Shown: positions 21,382 through 31,296 of the stretch, one piece after another | Layout: each line of letters opens with the position of its first letter | Position numbering within the stretch: position 1 is the stretch's first letter | Assembly: GCA_030267565.1 (NCBI GenBank) | Contig: BRXU01000047.1 | Span: 372,001 to 436,000, forward strand | From: Pleodorina starrii | Taxonomy: Eukaryota > Chlorophyta > Chlorophyceae > Chlamydomonadales > Volvocaceae | Reading direction: 5' to 3' | Length of the DNA stretch: 64,000 nucleotides | Notes under the pieces: generated by a model | The model's input: the letters and a program-made list of their open reading frames with translations, nothing else | What the model was told of the DNA's origin: nothing | Database searches by the model: none | Made by a program: the position numbers and the translations under genes

Positions 21382-23514
21382 TCAACCTTTACGGCTGTTT
21401 TTTGTTAGCCGCACGGGACCCCTCCTATTTATCGTGCCAATGGACACACGTGCCGCCACACCGCCATCCTCCAGCAGCCTGTTCAGCTCCCAGGCAGTGC
21501 CCTCGTTCCACACCCGCTGCATTATATCGCGAGTGAGCCAGCGGACGATGTCCTTCGCATCCTCTGCCTGCTGACGGTAGGGAACTTCATCCGCCTCCTG
21601 CTTCTGCTCCTCCTCGTTCCCCTCTCCCTCCACCTCCTCCTCCTCCTCCTCCCCCTCCTCCTCGTCCTCCTCCTTGTCCTCCTCCTCTTCCCCCTCCTCC
21701 TCTCCTCCCCCTCCTCCTCCTCCCCCTCCTCCTCCTCCTCCTCCCCCTCCTCCTCCTCCTCCTCCCCCTCCTCGTCCTCCTCCCCCTCCATCTCCTCCTC
21801 CTCCACCTCCCCCACCTCCTTCCCCTCCTCCCCTCGCCACTTCGTCATCCTTGGAGTTTCCTCCATCACTCCACTTCAGGCTGCGCACCCAGCTCAGGAC
21901 CGGGGCATTGTCCTCCTCGGCCCCCTCATCTCCTGGCACTGGCTCCGCGTACTCGGTGCCCTCCTCACTCTCAAGCGGCCTACGGTGACGTAGGTGGTCC
22001 AGGTGGATGTGCAGCGGCCGGCGCCGCAGCTCGGCCCCCTGGGGTAGCGCCAGCAGGCCCTCCACCAAGGCCGTGTACTGCTCGCCGGTGTTCACCCGCT
22101 TGCAGGAGTGCACCACCACCTCCCCACACAGCGGCAGGGCAACCAGCAGGGACACCAGGTTGGCAGGCGTGAGGCCCGCGCACTCGTGGAACTCCAGCCG
22201 CTGCAGCGCCAGTGCCAGCAGTAGAGCACATCTGAGCCCCAGGCTGGCCATGTTTGCGCGGCGCTGCACCTGGTGCACAGTGAGGTACTTCGGGGGCTGA
22301 GCGGTCCCGGAGGTGAGTCGCTGCAGCGCCCTGCCCAGCTTCGGCACCTCCCGGTCATAGCTGATCCGGAGAGTGTCCACCTTCAGGATGTTCAGGTAGG
22401 GCACCAGCGAGTCGCTCAGGATGTGCTCCGGCTCGGCCTCCTGGACCCTCAGCTGGTTCAGCGGCAGCTCCGCCTCTGTCACCGCTGCAGTGAAGTATTT
22501 TAGGAGGCGGTGGTCGGAGACGTCCATGTCCCAGCTGCGAATCTGCTGCCGCTGCTGTGGCCGACCACTGCTGCTGCAGTCTTCTGACATTCTCACCCTG
22601 GTCAGCACGACGCCCCCTCCATCGATCTCCAGCTCCTCAAGCGCCTCACCGAGTCCAAAACGCAGCACGTGCACCAGGCTGGGGTTGGTGGCTGGCACTC
22701 CTTGCAGCCGGAGCGTGCGGAGATTTGGAAAGCGTGCAAGCACCTCAGTTTGAGGTATCGAAACGAAGTTAACTTCCTCGAAGCTCAGCGTGAGGTCCCG
22801 CAGCTGGGTGAGGCTGTCCGCCAACAACCCGATGTAATTCAGCCCCTCGAAGATGCAGATCTGCAGACGCTGCAGGCGGGGGAGGTAAAGAGCGATGCCG
22901 GAGTAAAAGGCATGTGGGTGGGCTAAGGTACACGTGCCCACCAGCCTCAGGTCCCGCAGAGAGGGGAACCTCGCAGCCAGCCATTCGGGGAGTGTTGAGG
23001 AGAGCTCGACGGCCGCGACGCCCGTGTTGGTGAACACCTCGATGTGGAGCTCCCGGATGTTCTTGGTGGTCTCTGGGGCAGCATCGAAGAGGGCCAGCAG
23101 CCGCTCGAACAGGCCGGCCGTCCACCGAAACTGCTGCGTATACGTCAGCCCCCACTCCCCGATGGTCCGGAAGCATAGCTCCACACGCAGGCAGGTGCAG
23201 CGCTGCCTGCGCTGGATCCGGGTCGCCCATCCGCCAAAGACCTCCTGCAGCCTCCCGTCGAGCTGCTCTTGTCGCTTTCTCGATTGGGCCTCGAAGCGGA
23301 GGTGGAGCTCGGGCTTGTCTTGGTCGACGACGTCCCGGCCGTCGCGGCAAGTTAGACGAAGCGCGTCCAAGTCACGCCTCTCAAGCGGCCGTCCGTTTCT
23401 GTGCGCCCATTCGAACATAATGTTGAGGGCCGCAAACAAATTGGGTGGAACTTCGGGCCCGCCAGAATCGGCTCCATGGTTGGAGATCTCTCCGCTTGCT
23501 GCGCAGTCTGCCAT
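21382..23514 (-). CDS. Intronless LRR-like protein, paralogue 1 (possible degenerate F-box)
   Basis: A single open frame of 710 residues starting at the ATG at 23514 (MADCAASGEISNHG); the frame stays open upstream, but this ATG is conserved in the paralogue at 31297-33456. Near residues 30-65, FEWAHRNGRPLERRDLDALR followed by LTCRDGRDVVD resembles an F-box helix pair, but weakly. The middle carries leucine-rich repeats such as FPSLRDLRLVG, LPRLQRLQIC, LTQLRDLTLSF and FPNLRTLRLQGVPATNPSL. A long Asp/Glu/Gly-rich run (coded about 21605-21835) precedes a conserved tail (MQRVWNEGTAWELNRLLEDG, then VAARVSIGT). The C terminus reads past the paralogue's stop by about 15 residues. Lack of introns, unlike its neighbours, fits retroposition or carriage by a mobile unit. 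Function is unknown; an SCF adaptor role is speculation. Confidence 0.65.
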   Translation of the reverse strand: MADCAASGEISNHGADSGGPEVPPNLFAALNIMFEWAHRNGRPLERRDLDALRLTCRDGRDVVDQDKPELHLRFEAQSRKRQEQLDGRLQEVFGGWATRIQRRQRCTCLRVELCFRTIGEWGLTYTQQFRWTAGLFERLLALFDAAPETTKNIRELHIEVFTNTGVAAVELSSTLPEWLAARFPSLRDLRLVGTCTLAHPHAFYSGIALYLPRLQRLQICIFEGLNYIGLLADSLTQLRDLTLSFEEVNFVSIPQTEVLARFPNLRTLRLQGVPATNPSLVHVLRFGLGEALEELEIDGGGVVLTRVRMSEDCSSSGRPQQRQQIRSWDMDVSDHRLLKYFTAAVTEAELPLNQLRVQEAEPEHILSDSLVPYLNILKVDTLRISYDREVPKLGRALQRLTSGTAQPPKYLTVHQVQRRANMASLGLRCALLLALALQRLEFHECAGLTPANLVSLLVALPLCGEVVVHSCKRVNTGEQYTALVEGLLALPQGAELRRRPLHIHLDHLRHRRPLESEEGTEYAEPVPGDEGAEEDNAPVLSWVRSLKWSDGGNSKDDEVARGGGEGGGGGGGGGDGGGGGRGGGGGGGGGGGGGGGGGGGGGGGEEEGEEEEDKEEDEEEGEEEEEEVEGEGNEEEQKQEADEVPYRQQAEDAKDIVRWLTRDIMQRVWNEGTAWELNRLLEDGGVAARVSIGTINRRGPVRLTKNSRKG

Positions 23515-24211
23515 CGCGCTTTCCTGCCCAGGCGGCTGGACGGAGCAGCAGCAGAAGAAGATGGGAACCACCACCACCGAGGGACGCACAGCGGCAACAC
23601 GCGGCGCGAGCGGGGTGTTCACGGCCAAGGGCGGGACGAGGGCGGGTGCAGGGTGAGAGTTGAGGAGAGGGGCGTGCGACGTGGACCTATGCCTGGCGAC
23701 CACTAGGCTGATGTGTATAAGGATGTTTCATCACTGCTTATACTGGTTAGATGTCATGCAGTGCTGGGCATAACGTTATACACAACAGCCCAAGTCGCGT
23801 AACGCGCAAATGCATGTATGCGCCCCTCTTGACGCACCTTTTCTCACATGCCAGAGCCCCAAATAAGCAAGGTGCGATGTCGCTGCGCCGAACCGTCAAT
23901 CAGGTGACACAGGTAAATCGACCCGGCTGCCCCTACGCGCCCGTGCACTGAATTGTCGCAATCCCAATTTTGTGACTTTGACAAGATCAATGTACTTTGT
24001 TTGTGTGAACGCTGTGAAGGGGTGGTAATCCTGAGATGCGGGCTCAGCCCACAGTCGCGATGCGGCGACTTAACAAGCATAGCATACGAATGATGATCAG
24101 TGCTCTACATTCCATGTGCACAACTCTAAGCGGGGTCCCATCCTTGTGCCGGGAATCGGGAGATTGGGGCCCAATGCCCGGGCCCGATGCCCGTCAGTTA
24201 TTATTGGCAGT
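23515..24211. repeat. 5' flank of LRR-like gene 1, duplicated
   Basis: It is collinear with 33457-34194 (for example TTTCATCACTGCTTATACTG and CTTTTCTCACATGCCAGAGC in both) and presumably holds the promoter. There is no TATA box at a convincing distance and no separate gene is seen. Confidence 0.6.
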
Positions 24212-24659
24212 TGTTAGATTGGGGTCCTTACAAGGTGGTCCAGCTTTCACATCGGTCTCTATCCGTACCGGCTAGACGGACTGTTCATCCTACCCTAGGG
24301 GCACCCCGGGGGCGGGGTGCCATGGCTGGTCTGACCCGGCGAGTCCGCAAGCAACATGCAGGTGCTGCCAACCCAGCACCTGAGAAGGAATGCACCCGCT
24401 GTGCCCCTGAGACGTCACGAGGGTGCTGCTGGCTGTCCAGCACCCTGGAAAAGAAGGACAACCCAAGCCCAACCCAGAACACGACGCGCGGGCCAAGCAA
24501 CTGTGAGGGCAGGACCCCGACCTGAAACAGAGTACCACCAGCAGGGCGACTCAGGCATCGCGAACACCGAGGGCAAGCCAGGCCGCAGGCCAACCCTACT
24601 AGGCAGAACGCCTTCGTGGGACGGCAGTTCGTATCTGCCGTGGATGCTCCAGAAACTTA
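24212..24659 (-). mobile_element. Truncated LINE 3' end (older copy)
   Basis: Read on the minus strand, this about 450-bp stretch ends with a variant of the 3'-terminal sequence also seen at 24655-24714 (shared GGCTAGAC, GACTGTTCATCCTACC, then diverging). A matching copy lies at 34195-34640. It abuts the 3' end of the larger LINE, as if the larger element had inserted at its 5' edge. Confidence 0.5.
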
Positions 24660-24973
24660 GGATTCGGTGATTACAATGGGAACCGGTTTTCACACCGGTT
24701 GCTAGCCGTACAGGCTAGACAGACTGTTCATCCTACCCCAGGGGCACCCGCAAGGGGGCGCCAAAAGCAAAGCCACCAAGGCCCACCAGCACCAAGCCCA
24801 CCGCGCCATCAGGCCCACCAATCCCTAGCCTACACAAGCAGCAAGAACGCCGCAAGGTCCACTATCGTCAAAACCTCCCAGCAGAAAAGACGCCACCAGG
24901 CTGGGCCGTTCCGCACCCACACAAGAGTCAAGTGTGGTCACAGTAGGTTCGTGCAGAGGTCAGCATGACCAAG

Positions 24974-25490
24974 TCAAGTGCACATGCGGTACGCACTCAT
25001 CAGAGCGAGTGTCGGGCAGAAACAGAAATGCTCGTGGGGCCCTCCCGTCGAGACCGTCAGGGGGAACCGGGGGCGACCGACAAACACAACACGGTCCGCC
25101 CGGTTGGCCAGGAAGGGGTGGGACGCCGGGACCGTCTCCCAGCCATCCGGTACAATCCCTAGGGCTGCAAACGACGCGACACGGGCCCAGAAGTCGGCAA
25201 CAACCGCAGCCCCAATGCCGACCAACTGAGCCCGACCAAGCGGGGCAGCGGGGGCGCCACCCCGGTACATGCGTTGGCGGCCCCGTTCCAGCGCTGCCAG
25301 GGCTGCCAAAGCCACAACATCCCAGACACAGGGACAGATCCCCGGAGGGGGCGACACGAGCCACAGATGAAGCCGCTGCAGCACTGAGTCGCCCGGGACC
25401 CCTAACACCGCTTCCAGCTCCTCACGCAGGGTGCGGGCAACAAAGCAGTCACAAAACAGATGCCGACGGACCCAACATCGTCCCAGCCTG
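24974..25490 (-). pseudogene. LINE C-terminal zinc-binding region remnant
   Basis: The frame resumes after a shift with HLFCDCFVARTLREELEAVL, which supplies the His/Cys half of the RT-associated zinc-binding motif begun by CCPCGAP in the preceding frame. It then continues through a helical tail (WDVVALAALAALERGRQRM, WARVASFAALG) and ends at a stop at 24974. Position and motif fit the C terminus of L1-type ORF2. Confidence 0.65.
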
Positions 25491-28324
25491 TATGACTGGC
25501 GCGCCGCAGGGGCAACAGGCAGCCCTCCCACGACCCGCCTGCCCGCGCAATAGCGGGAACCCCGTGATGCCATGCACCGCCAGGCGCCAGAGCGCCTCTT
25601 TGTGGTCGTTCTCCCACCGCAGCCGCCAGAGGCGGCGCAGGGTGTCACGGAAAGCCGCAAACGCTAGCGGCGGCACCGGGCCCTCATACGCGTCCGCAAG
25701 GAAGTCCTCATGGCGCGCCTTCAAGTCATGGTACGCCTCGGCAAGCTGCAGGTGGGTGCCACGCTTGACGGAGGTGCCCAGGACGGGAGTGAACGGTCCG
25801 CCCGCGGGGCACCAGGCGAGCCCCTGCAGCAGCGCCGCCCAGGCCTCACGGGCGGGCGGCACAGCCACCTGGCCGGCCGCGACCTGCCGGGCCGCCGCCA
25901 CCCAGCTGCCGGGAACGAGGCCCAAAAGGTCGTCCAGCTGGTCCGAGATGGACGGTCCGCTGGCATCCACCGCTGCGCCAAGCTCCCCGTAGCCCAGCAC
26001 GCCCCGCAGTACCAGCTGCCGCAGCTGCAAAGTGCAGTGGCGAGCAATGCGGGGGGACACGCCCACAGGTCGACGACGCGCCGCCGACAAAGCGACGCGC
26101 GTCGGCGCGAGCACGTCCCAGCAGCGCACAGCGACACCGAGGGTGGTGAGGCCGCGCAGTCCGAAGAGGGCCGGGAAGGTGACCTCCAGGCACGCGCCGC
26201 CGGGGCTCAGGAGGGCCGGGTTGCTCCACAGCGGCGCCGAGTAGCACCAGGGACCCGCAAGGGCGTCGGGATCCGGGACGATGAGGGGCCCGAGGTAAGC
26301 GGCTGCACCGAGCAGCCGGGCGAATGCAGGGCAACCACGGGGCGTCGGAGCCCCAAGAACACGGCCGCCCCCAGGGGCCAAGAGGCACAATGGGTGGGCT
26401 ACCGGATGGCACTGCCGGAGCAGATGCAAGGCGACATCAGCCCAGGGCGGGTCGGCCGGGAGGAGGCCAGCCGCCCCGGCGGCACAGCGCACCGCCGCCA
26501 CCGCGTGTCTGGCCCGGACGTGGGCCACGAGCGGCAGGAGCCCAAAGCCGCCGACGGCGGGGGGCAGGGCGAGGACCCCCAAGCTCACCCCCACGAGGCG
26601 GGCGTTGGGCGCAGCATCATACATGGCGGGGGTCATCCTCCGCTCCACCACCGCAGCGGTGAGGCCCAGGAGACGGTCCAGGTCGGCGCGAGGGGGCAGA
26701 CCCTGGAGCTCCATGTGGTAGAGCGCTTTGCTGAGGGCGTAGGACGACGCCGCCGCCGCCAGGCCGAAAGTTATGAGGGGCAGCCGCGCGACCCGAGCCA
26801 GCGCGGACTCCACCCCAGCAAGCCGCACCGGCACGGCCTGAGCGTCGTCGCGGAGGCCGACACCCAGCGTCTTGGCCTGGGCAACGGTGCGCAGCTGCGC
26901 CGGCGGTCCGACGAAGGCAGTCAGGGGCAAGGGGGGCACCGCCGAGCCCAACCCGCCGCCCACCTGGGCAGGAGGGGGCGCGGCGGGGTTGCCGACCACG
27001 AGCAAGCGGGCTGCCGCAGCCCGCAGGATGGCGAGCAGGGCGGCGGGGGCGCCGGGATGAGGGGCGGCCGCCGCCGGCGCCGGCGCCGCCGCTGCTGGGA
27101 CCACGTGCCGCAGAGCCGCAGCAACTGCAGCGGCGGCGCCAATAGGCGGGGGAGCTGCGGGGGTGGCAGCGGCATGGCCGGGCGCTGCGGCCGTAACTGG
27201 CACCACGGCGGCGACGGCGGCGGTGACGGCGGCGGGGCCAGGGAGGCTGCGGGGGGCGGCGACGGCCACATCAGCCGCCCCGGCAGGGGGGGCCAGCGCT
27301 GTGCGCGCCACGCCAGCAGCGGGGTTCCCACCGTCCGGCTCAGGGCCCAACGGCAGGAGTTCCACCTTGTCAAGGTTCAGCCGCTGCCCGGAACCCCGGC
27401 GGAAGACCTCCATAAGCGCCAGGAAGCGGGGCAGGTCCGAGCCCGCTGCCAGGAAGGGGGTGCAGTCGTCGGCATACTGGGAGGCGGGGAGGGGGCGGGT
27501 GGCAGCCGGCCCCGCACCCACCGTGATACGGACTCCCTGGGCTTTCAGCCAGGACAACAGTGCCTGGGCGATGGCGAGGTAGAGGAGCGGGGCCAGCGGA
27601 CAGCCCTGCCTGACGCCCGCTGTGATGGGCACTCGAGCAGAGCTGAAGCCATTGACTAGAGCTGCAGCACCGGTGTCGGCGTGTAGCAGCCGCACCCATT
27701 GGAGCTTTGGAGGAAGTCCTGGCCGACGCCCAGGGTCTCCAGGCAGGCGAAGAGGAAGTCCCGGTCGACCGTGTCGTACACCTTAAAGAAGTCGAGGAAG
27801 ACCGCGGGGCCAGGGCGGTGCTGCGCCCGCAGCAGCTCGGGTAGCAGCTGCAGGAGCCACACGTTGTCCCCAATGCGACGGGAACGGAGGAAGGCGGTCT
27901 GCTCAGGGTCTATGGTGGCACCAAAGACCGGGAGCAGACGACGTGCCAGCACACGTGCAAGGGTCCGGTAGTCGGTGTCAAGCAGGGTGATGGGCCGGTA
28001 GTTGGAGGGGAGAGTGGAGTCCCCGGACTTGAAGATGGAGGAGATGACACCGTCCAGAAAGCCCGCGGGGGTACTGCCGGTAGCTCGGGCGGCCGAGAAG
28101 ATCCGCGCCAGCAGCGGCGCGAAGGTGGCAGAGAAGCTCTGATACAGCTCGGCAGGGATGCCATCGGCGCCAGGCGCACGCCCCGGGGGGGGTCGCTCGC
28201 AGGGCCTCCAGCACCTCAGCGGGGCTGGCCTCAGGGCGGCCCAGGTCCGGGAGGGAGGCAGCGGGGCACCGGCGGCCGTGCGACTGAAGAGCGGCCCAGA
28301 TCTGCTGGCGCGCCGCTGTGACAT
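25449..28324 (-). pseudogene. LINE reverse transcriptase remnant
   Basis: Two overlapping frames carry the polymerase. 27656-28324 holds the fingers and motif A (FLDFFKVYD). 25449-27695 holds motif B (AGVRQGCPLAPLLYLAIAQA), motif C (YADD), the thumb and a long connection domain ending at CCPCGAPVIQAG. The shift between them near 27670 and a second shift near 25490 break the protein. Upstream linker sequence in a third frame (27978-28715) joins at about 28190. Confidence 0.8.
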
Positions 28325-28778
28325 CCGGGGTCGGCGGCGAGGCAGTGCAGATGCGCTGCCAGAACTCTGCCACGACGGCCGGCATCTCCATCAGGTCCGC
28401 GGTAGGGGCGCCCGTGGGGCGCCGCAGTGCGGGGATCCGGCGGCACGCGGTGGGCGGGCGAAGAAGGGCCGTGAGGGCCGGGCAGGGGCGTTCTCCAGTC
28501 CGAAGCCAGGCGTGGCGGGCCCGGCGGGCACAGGAGGTCGCCGCGCGCACCTCCGCTGCGGCTGCGGCGGTGCGAGCGGTCGTGACCCGTGCAGCGGCGG
28601 CGACGCCACCCGCCTCCAACTGCCGCTGGGCCTCGTCCGCGGCGGCGTGGGCAGCGGCGGCGGCTTGGCAGGCAGAGATGCGGTGGTATCGGGCCAGCGG
28701 CCCAACCCAGGGCACGCTTGAAAACGGGCCACCACTGCAGGAGACCGCTGGGGTCCTCTGGGGCGGCGGCGGCCCTCC

Positions 28779-29318
28779 TCAAACTGACACCGGAGGTCGG
28801 GGAAGTCGCGGAAGTGGAGGCGGACGCGGGGGGAGGCCGGGGCCCGGCGGCTGCGCGTGTGGTGCCGCGGCCAGGACGGTGGTGACGAGGCGATGATCGG
28901 ATGGGGACCCAGCCGACACATCGCAGCCGCGGAGGGAGGGCGCCAGGTCGGCGGAGACGGTGACTCGGTCGATCCGGGAGGCGCCAGTGGGGCAGGTGAA
29001 GGTGTACGACCGGAGGGAGGGGTGCAGGTAGCGGAAGCCATCCACAAGATCGGGGCACGCCTCCTGGAAGCAGCTAGCGGTGCCGGCGTCCCGCTGCCGC
29101 CCCCCGTCCTGGGTGGAGTCCAGGGTTGGGTCGAGCAAAAAGTTGAAGTCAGCGGCCCACACATGGGAGCCGCCCGCAGCCGCCAGCAGGTGCAGGTGCT
29201 GCTGGATGAAGGCTGGAGTGCTCCCGCCGACGAGGGAAAGTACCGTAGGCGCACAGCAGAGTGAAGGAATGCCCGCCCCATATGACAGGAAGGTGAAGGA
29301 GGCGACCCTCCGCCCCAG
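28779..29318 (-). pseudogene. LINE endonuclease remnant
   Basis: This is the C-terminal part of an exonuclease/endonuclease/phosphatase fold. It shows the catalytic DFN motif (WAADFNFLLDPTLD), the RIDRV strand and the SDH motif expected at the end of the domain. The N-terminal part with the QETH-type glutamate is absent because of 5' truncation. The frame is lost at about 28780, before the linker. Confidence 0.75.
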
Positions 29319-29348
29319 GGCTGAGTCCCATGCCAAGCCCCGACAATG

Positions 29349-30043
29349 CGCTTGGCCCGCTGCGGCTAGCGGCGTCCCGTCGGACGCTGAGCACGCAGAG
29401 CACTCGTCCAGAACACATACACGTCAGGTACGTTACAAGCGAGTTGGGTTGCATTGCGCACAGGGCCGACAGTGGGATTGGCGCCCCACCACAAGTAGAG
29501 CCGAGGGGGGTTCGTCAATCAACTTTCAGTCCCACGGCCCATCGGCCGAAATAAACAACAAACCGACACAGCCGATCTAGGCATGGGGAACACGCGACAT
29601 GTGTTTGTGGGTCAGCTGGTTATCGCTGGCGAATGCAACCATAGACTGGCACGCGGGGAGTCACGCGCATGCGCCGCCGCCCGTGTTCTGGGCCAGGACT
29701 CGCCGGGCCGAGTGCCCAGAGTCGCCGATATCTTATTATCGTTCACATCAGTGCGCGTCCGCTCGCTTGCCCGCTCGCTAGATTGCTGCACATCAGCAGT
29801 ACAGCACCACCACCACCCTTGACAGGCGTCAAAGTGTTTACGTGGAGCCGGTGAGATCAACCAACCAAATATCCAAATCGTTCCCGAATGAATCACGTAC
29901 GTTCCGGCCGCGTAGTCTTCCATTGGAAAAAAGCGTGCCTACGCGGCAGGCTCAGCCAACGCCACCGAATGAAATCAGAGGCCGCTTTCAGCTTAACCGC
30001 TGCAAACCCTAAATCCCTAAAACCCTAAACACTAAAACCCTAA
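29349..30043. repeat. Duplicated left flank, copy 2 (LF2)
   Basis: This is the counterpart of 19703-20253, starting at GCGCTTGGCCCGCTG, and of about 34920-35495. It contains the about 110-bp block (GGCATGGGGAACACGCG onward) missing from copy 1. The left end touches the truncated 5' end of the LINE. Confidence 0.8.
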
Positions 30044-30044
30044 G
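30003..30044. repeat. Interstitial telomere-like repeat 2
   Basis: Several degenerate CCCTAAA/CCCTAAAA units (CCCTAAATCCCTAAAACCCT and onward) stand immediately before a LINE 3'-end-like fragment, as at 20231-20254. This copy is longer than the first. Confidence 0.75.
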
Positions 30045-30105
30045 GCCTGTACGGCTAGCAACCGATGTGAAAACCGGTTCCCCTTGCAACCATCGAATCC
30101 TAACA
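30044..30105 (+). mobile_element. LINE 3'-end-like fragment, plus orientation, copy 2
   Basis: GGCCTGTACGGCTAGCAACC followed by GATGTGAAAACCGGTTCC. It is nearly identical to 20254-20315 and inverted with respect to 24655-24714 and 34195-34262. Confidence 0.5.
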
Positions 30106-31296
30106 AATGCAAGAGGAAGACCCAGCCTTGGTGAGCGGCTCCAAGTTCCTGGTGCATTTCGGCAACATTCTAGACCACCGGATTCGGCAGCAACCCGTCA
30201 CCGCTCCGCCTCCGGCCCTCGCTCGGGCATCAAGCACCGTAGATACGAGCGTCAATCACACAAAACCAAACAGGACGTATGCGACGACAGTACGCACCGT
30301 ACCTTAAGGCAAACTGCGACCTACCTACCGTTTAGCTATTCCCGCACCCCTGCCTTCCCCTCATACCGTCGTACGCATGATTCAAACAGCAGAACCCTAC
30401 CCGGCGCATGGCGCAACCCAGCGAATTCCACATAGCAATGAGTGAGCGAGGAATGTGGCAACCCACACGCACACACCGCGCAGCCAGCAGACAAAGGCGC
30501 CGTCGGTGGCCAACACGACAGAACCCCCCCCCCCCAAGCAAGTGCAACCATGATCGTACATCGTACGTTATAGCTGCTGGTGCTGCTAGGTGCTTACCGC
30601 TGCTAGGTGCACAGCGAGTCGACTGCTAATACCGGTAAGCAGCAGCCATCACCGACCTGATGCCGTGCGTGCGGCCTCACATACAACATGCACGCACGTG
30701 GACACAGCTTCCCGCATTCCGCAACTGAAGCCAGTCTGGAGACACCGCTGGAGCAGCTACATGACCTCAGCAGCCTTCCAGCCAGCTAGCACTAGCACTA
30801 CAGGCACAACGCCAGGCTACGTAGGGATGAGCAGCACGGACGTAACGAGCGAGATAGACCCCAGCCATAGACCTCATCAGTTCGTCGGTCAGCTCGAGGG
30901 AGGGCTCCGTTCAATCAGTCGCTGGGCGCGCTCCACATACCCCGCGTGCATGCGGTCCACATGATTCGAGGTCCGAGTTTAGTTCGGCTGGAGAGGGGCG
31001 GGCAGCGGGCAGAGGGGCTGGCTGTCAGCAGCAATGCAGAAGCGCCGCTCACACGGCTTCCAGGGCCATGCCAACTCCTGCACGCACACCCGTCCTTCAG
31101 CACATACGCCACAAAGGCTCACTCGCCGCCAGCTGTGCTGCAACCCGCCCTTCCCCCTCCCCTCCCCTCCCTTTCCGTGTAACCCTCCCACGCAGGAAAA
31201 TCAATGAAGCTGCCACAAAGCCGAGGATGTTGGGCTGGAAAAGGTCCCGACCCTCAGCAGTCAACCTTTACGGCCGTTGTGCAGGAAGGGATCCTT
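30106..31296. repeat. Duplicated segment downstream of LRR-like gene 2, no gene seen
   Basis: Collinear with 20316-21381, with small insertions such as a CT-rich stretch near 31150-31180. It is the 3' flank of the second LRR-like gene. No supported open frame. Confidence 0.65.

Larger units (their letters stand above)
24660..29318 (-). mobile_element. L1-like LINE retrotransposon, 5'-truncated and frameshifted
   Basis: On the minus strand the remains are, in order: the C-terminal part of an APE-type endonuclease (AADFNFLLDP, SRIDRVTVSADL, SDHRLV), a linker (LMEMPAVVAEFWQRI), a reverse transcriptase (GADGIPAELYQ, NYRPITLLDTDYR, FLDFFKVYDTVDRDF, GVRQGCPLAPLLY, SQYADDCTPFL) and a zinc-binding C-terminal region (CCPCGAP ... 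HLFCDCFVARTL). The YADD catalytic box is coded at 27465-27476. The frame changes near 28780, 28190, 27670 and 25490, so no complete protein can be made. The 5' boundary is placed where similarity to 34686 onward starts (GGGCTGAGTCCCATGCC at 29316). The 3' end carries the family's terminal sequence at 24655-24714. Architecture fits the L1 clade. Confidence 0.85.

Noticed and set aside
21605..21835. CCT-rich tract considered as a non-coding microsatellite
   Set aside because: It encodes an acidic Glu/Gly run in frame within the LRR-like gene, and the paralogue has a collinear acidic run, so it is coding.
25710..27659. 649-codon plus-strand open frame
   Set aside because: It is antisense to the LINE reverse transcriptase, whose minus-strand frame contains the catalytic YADD and other RT motifs.
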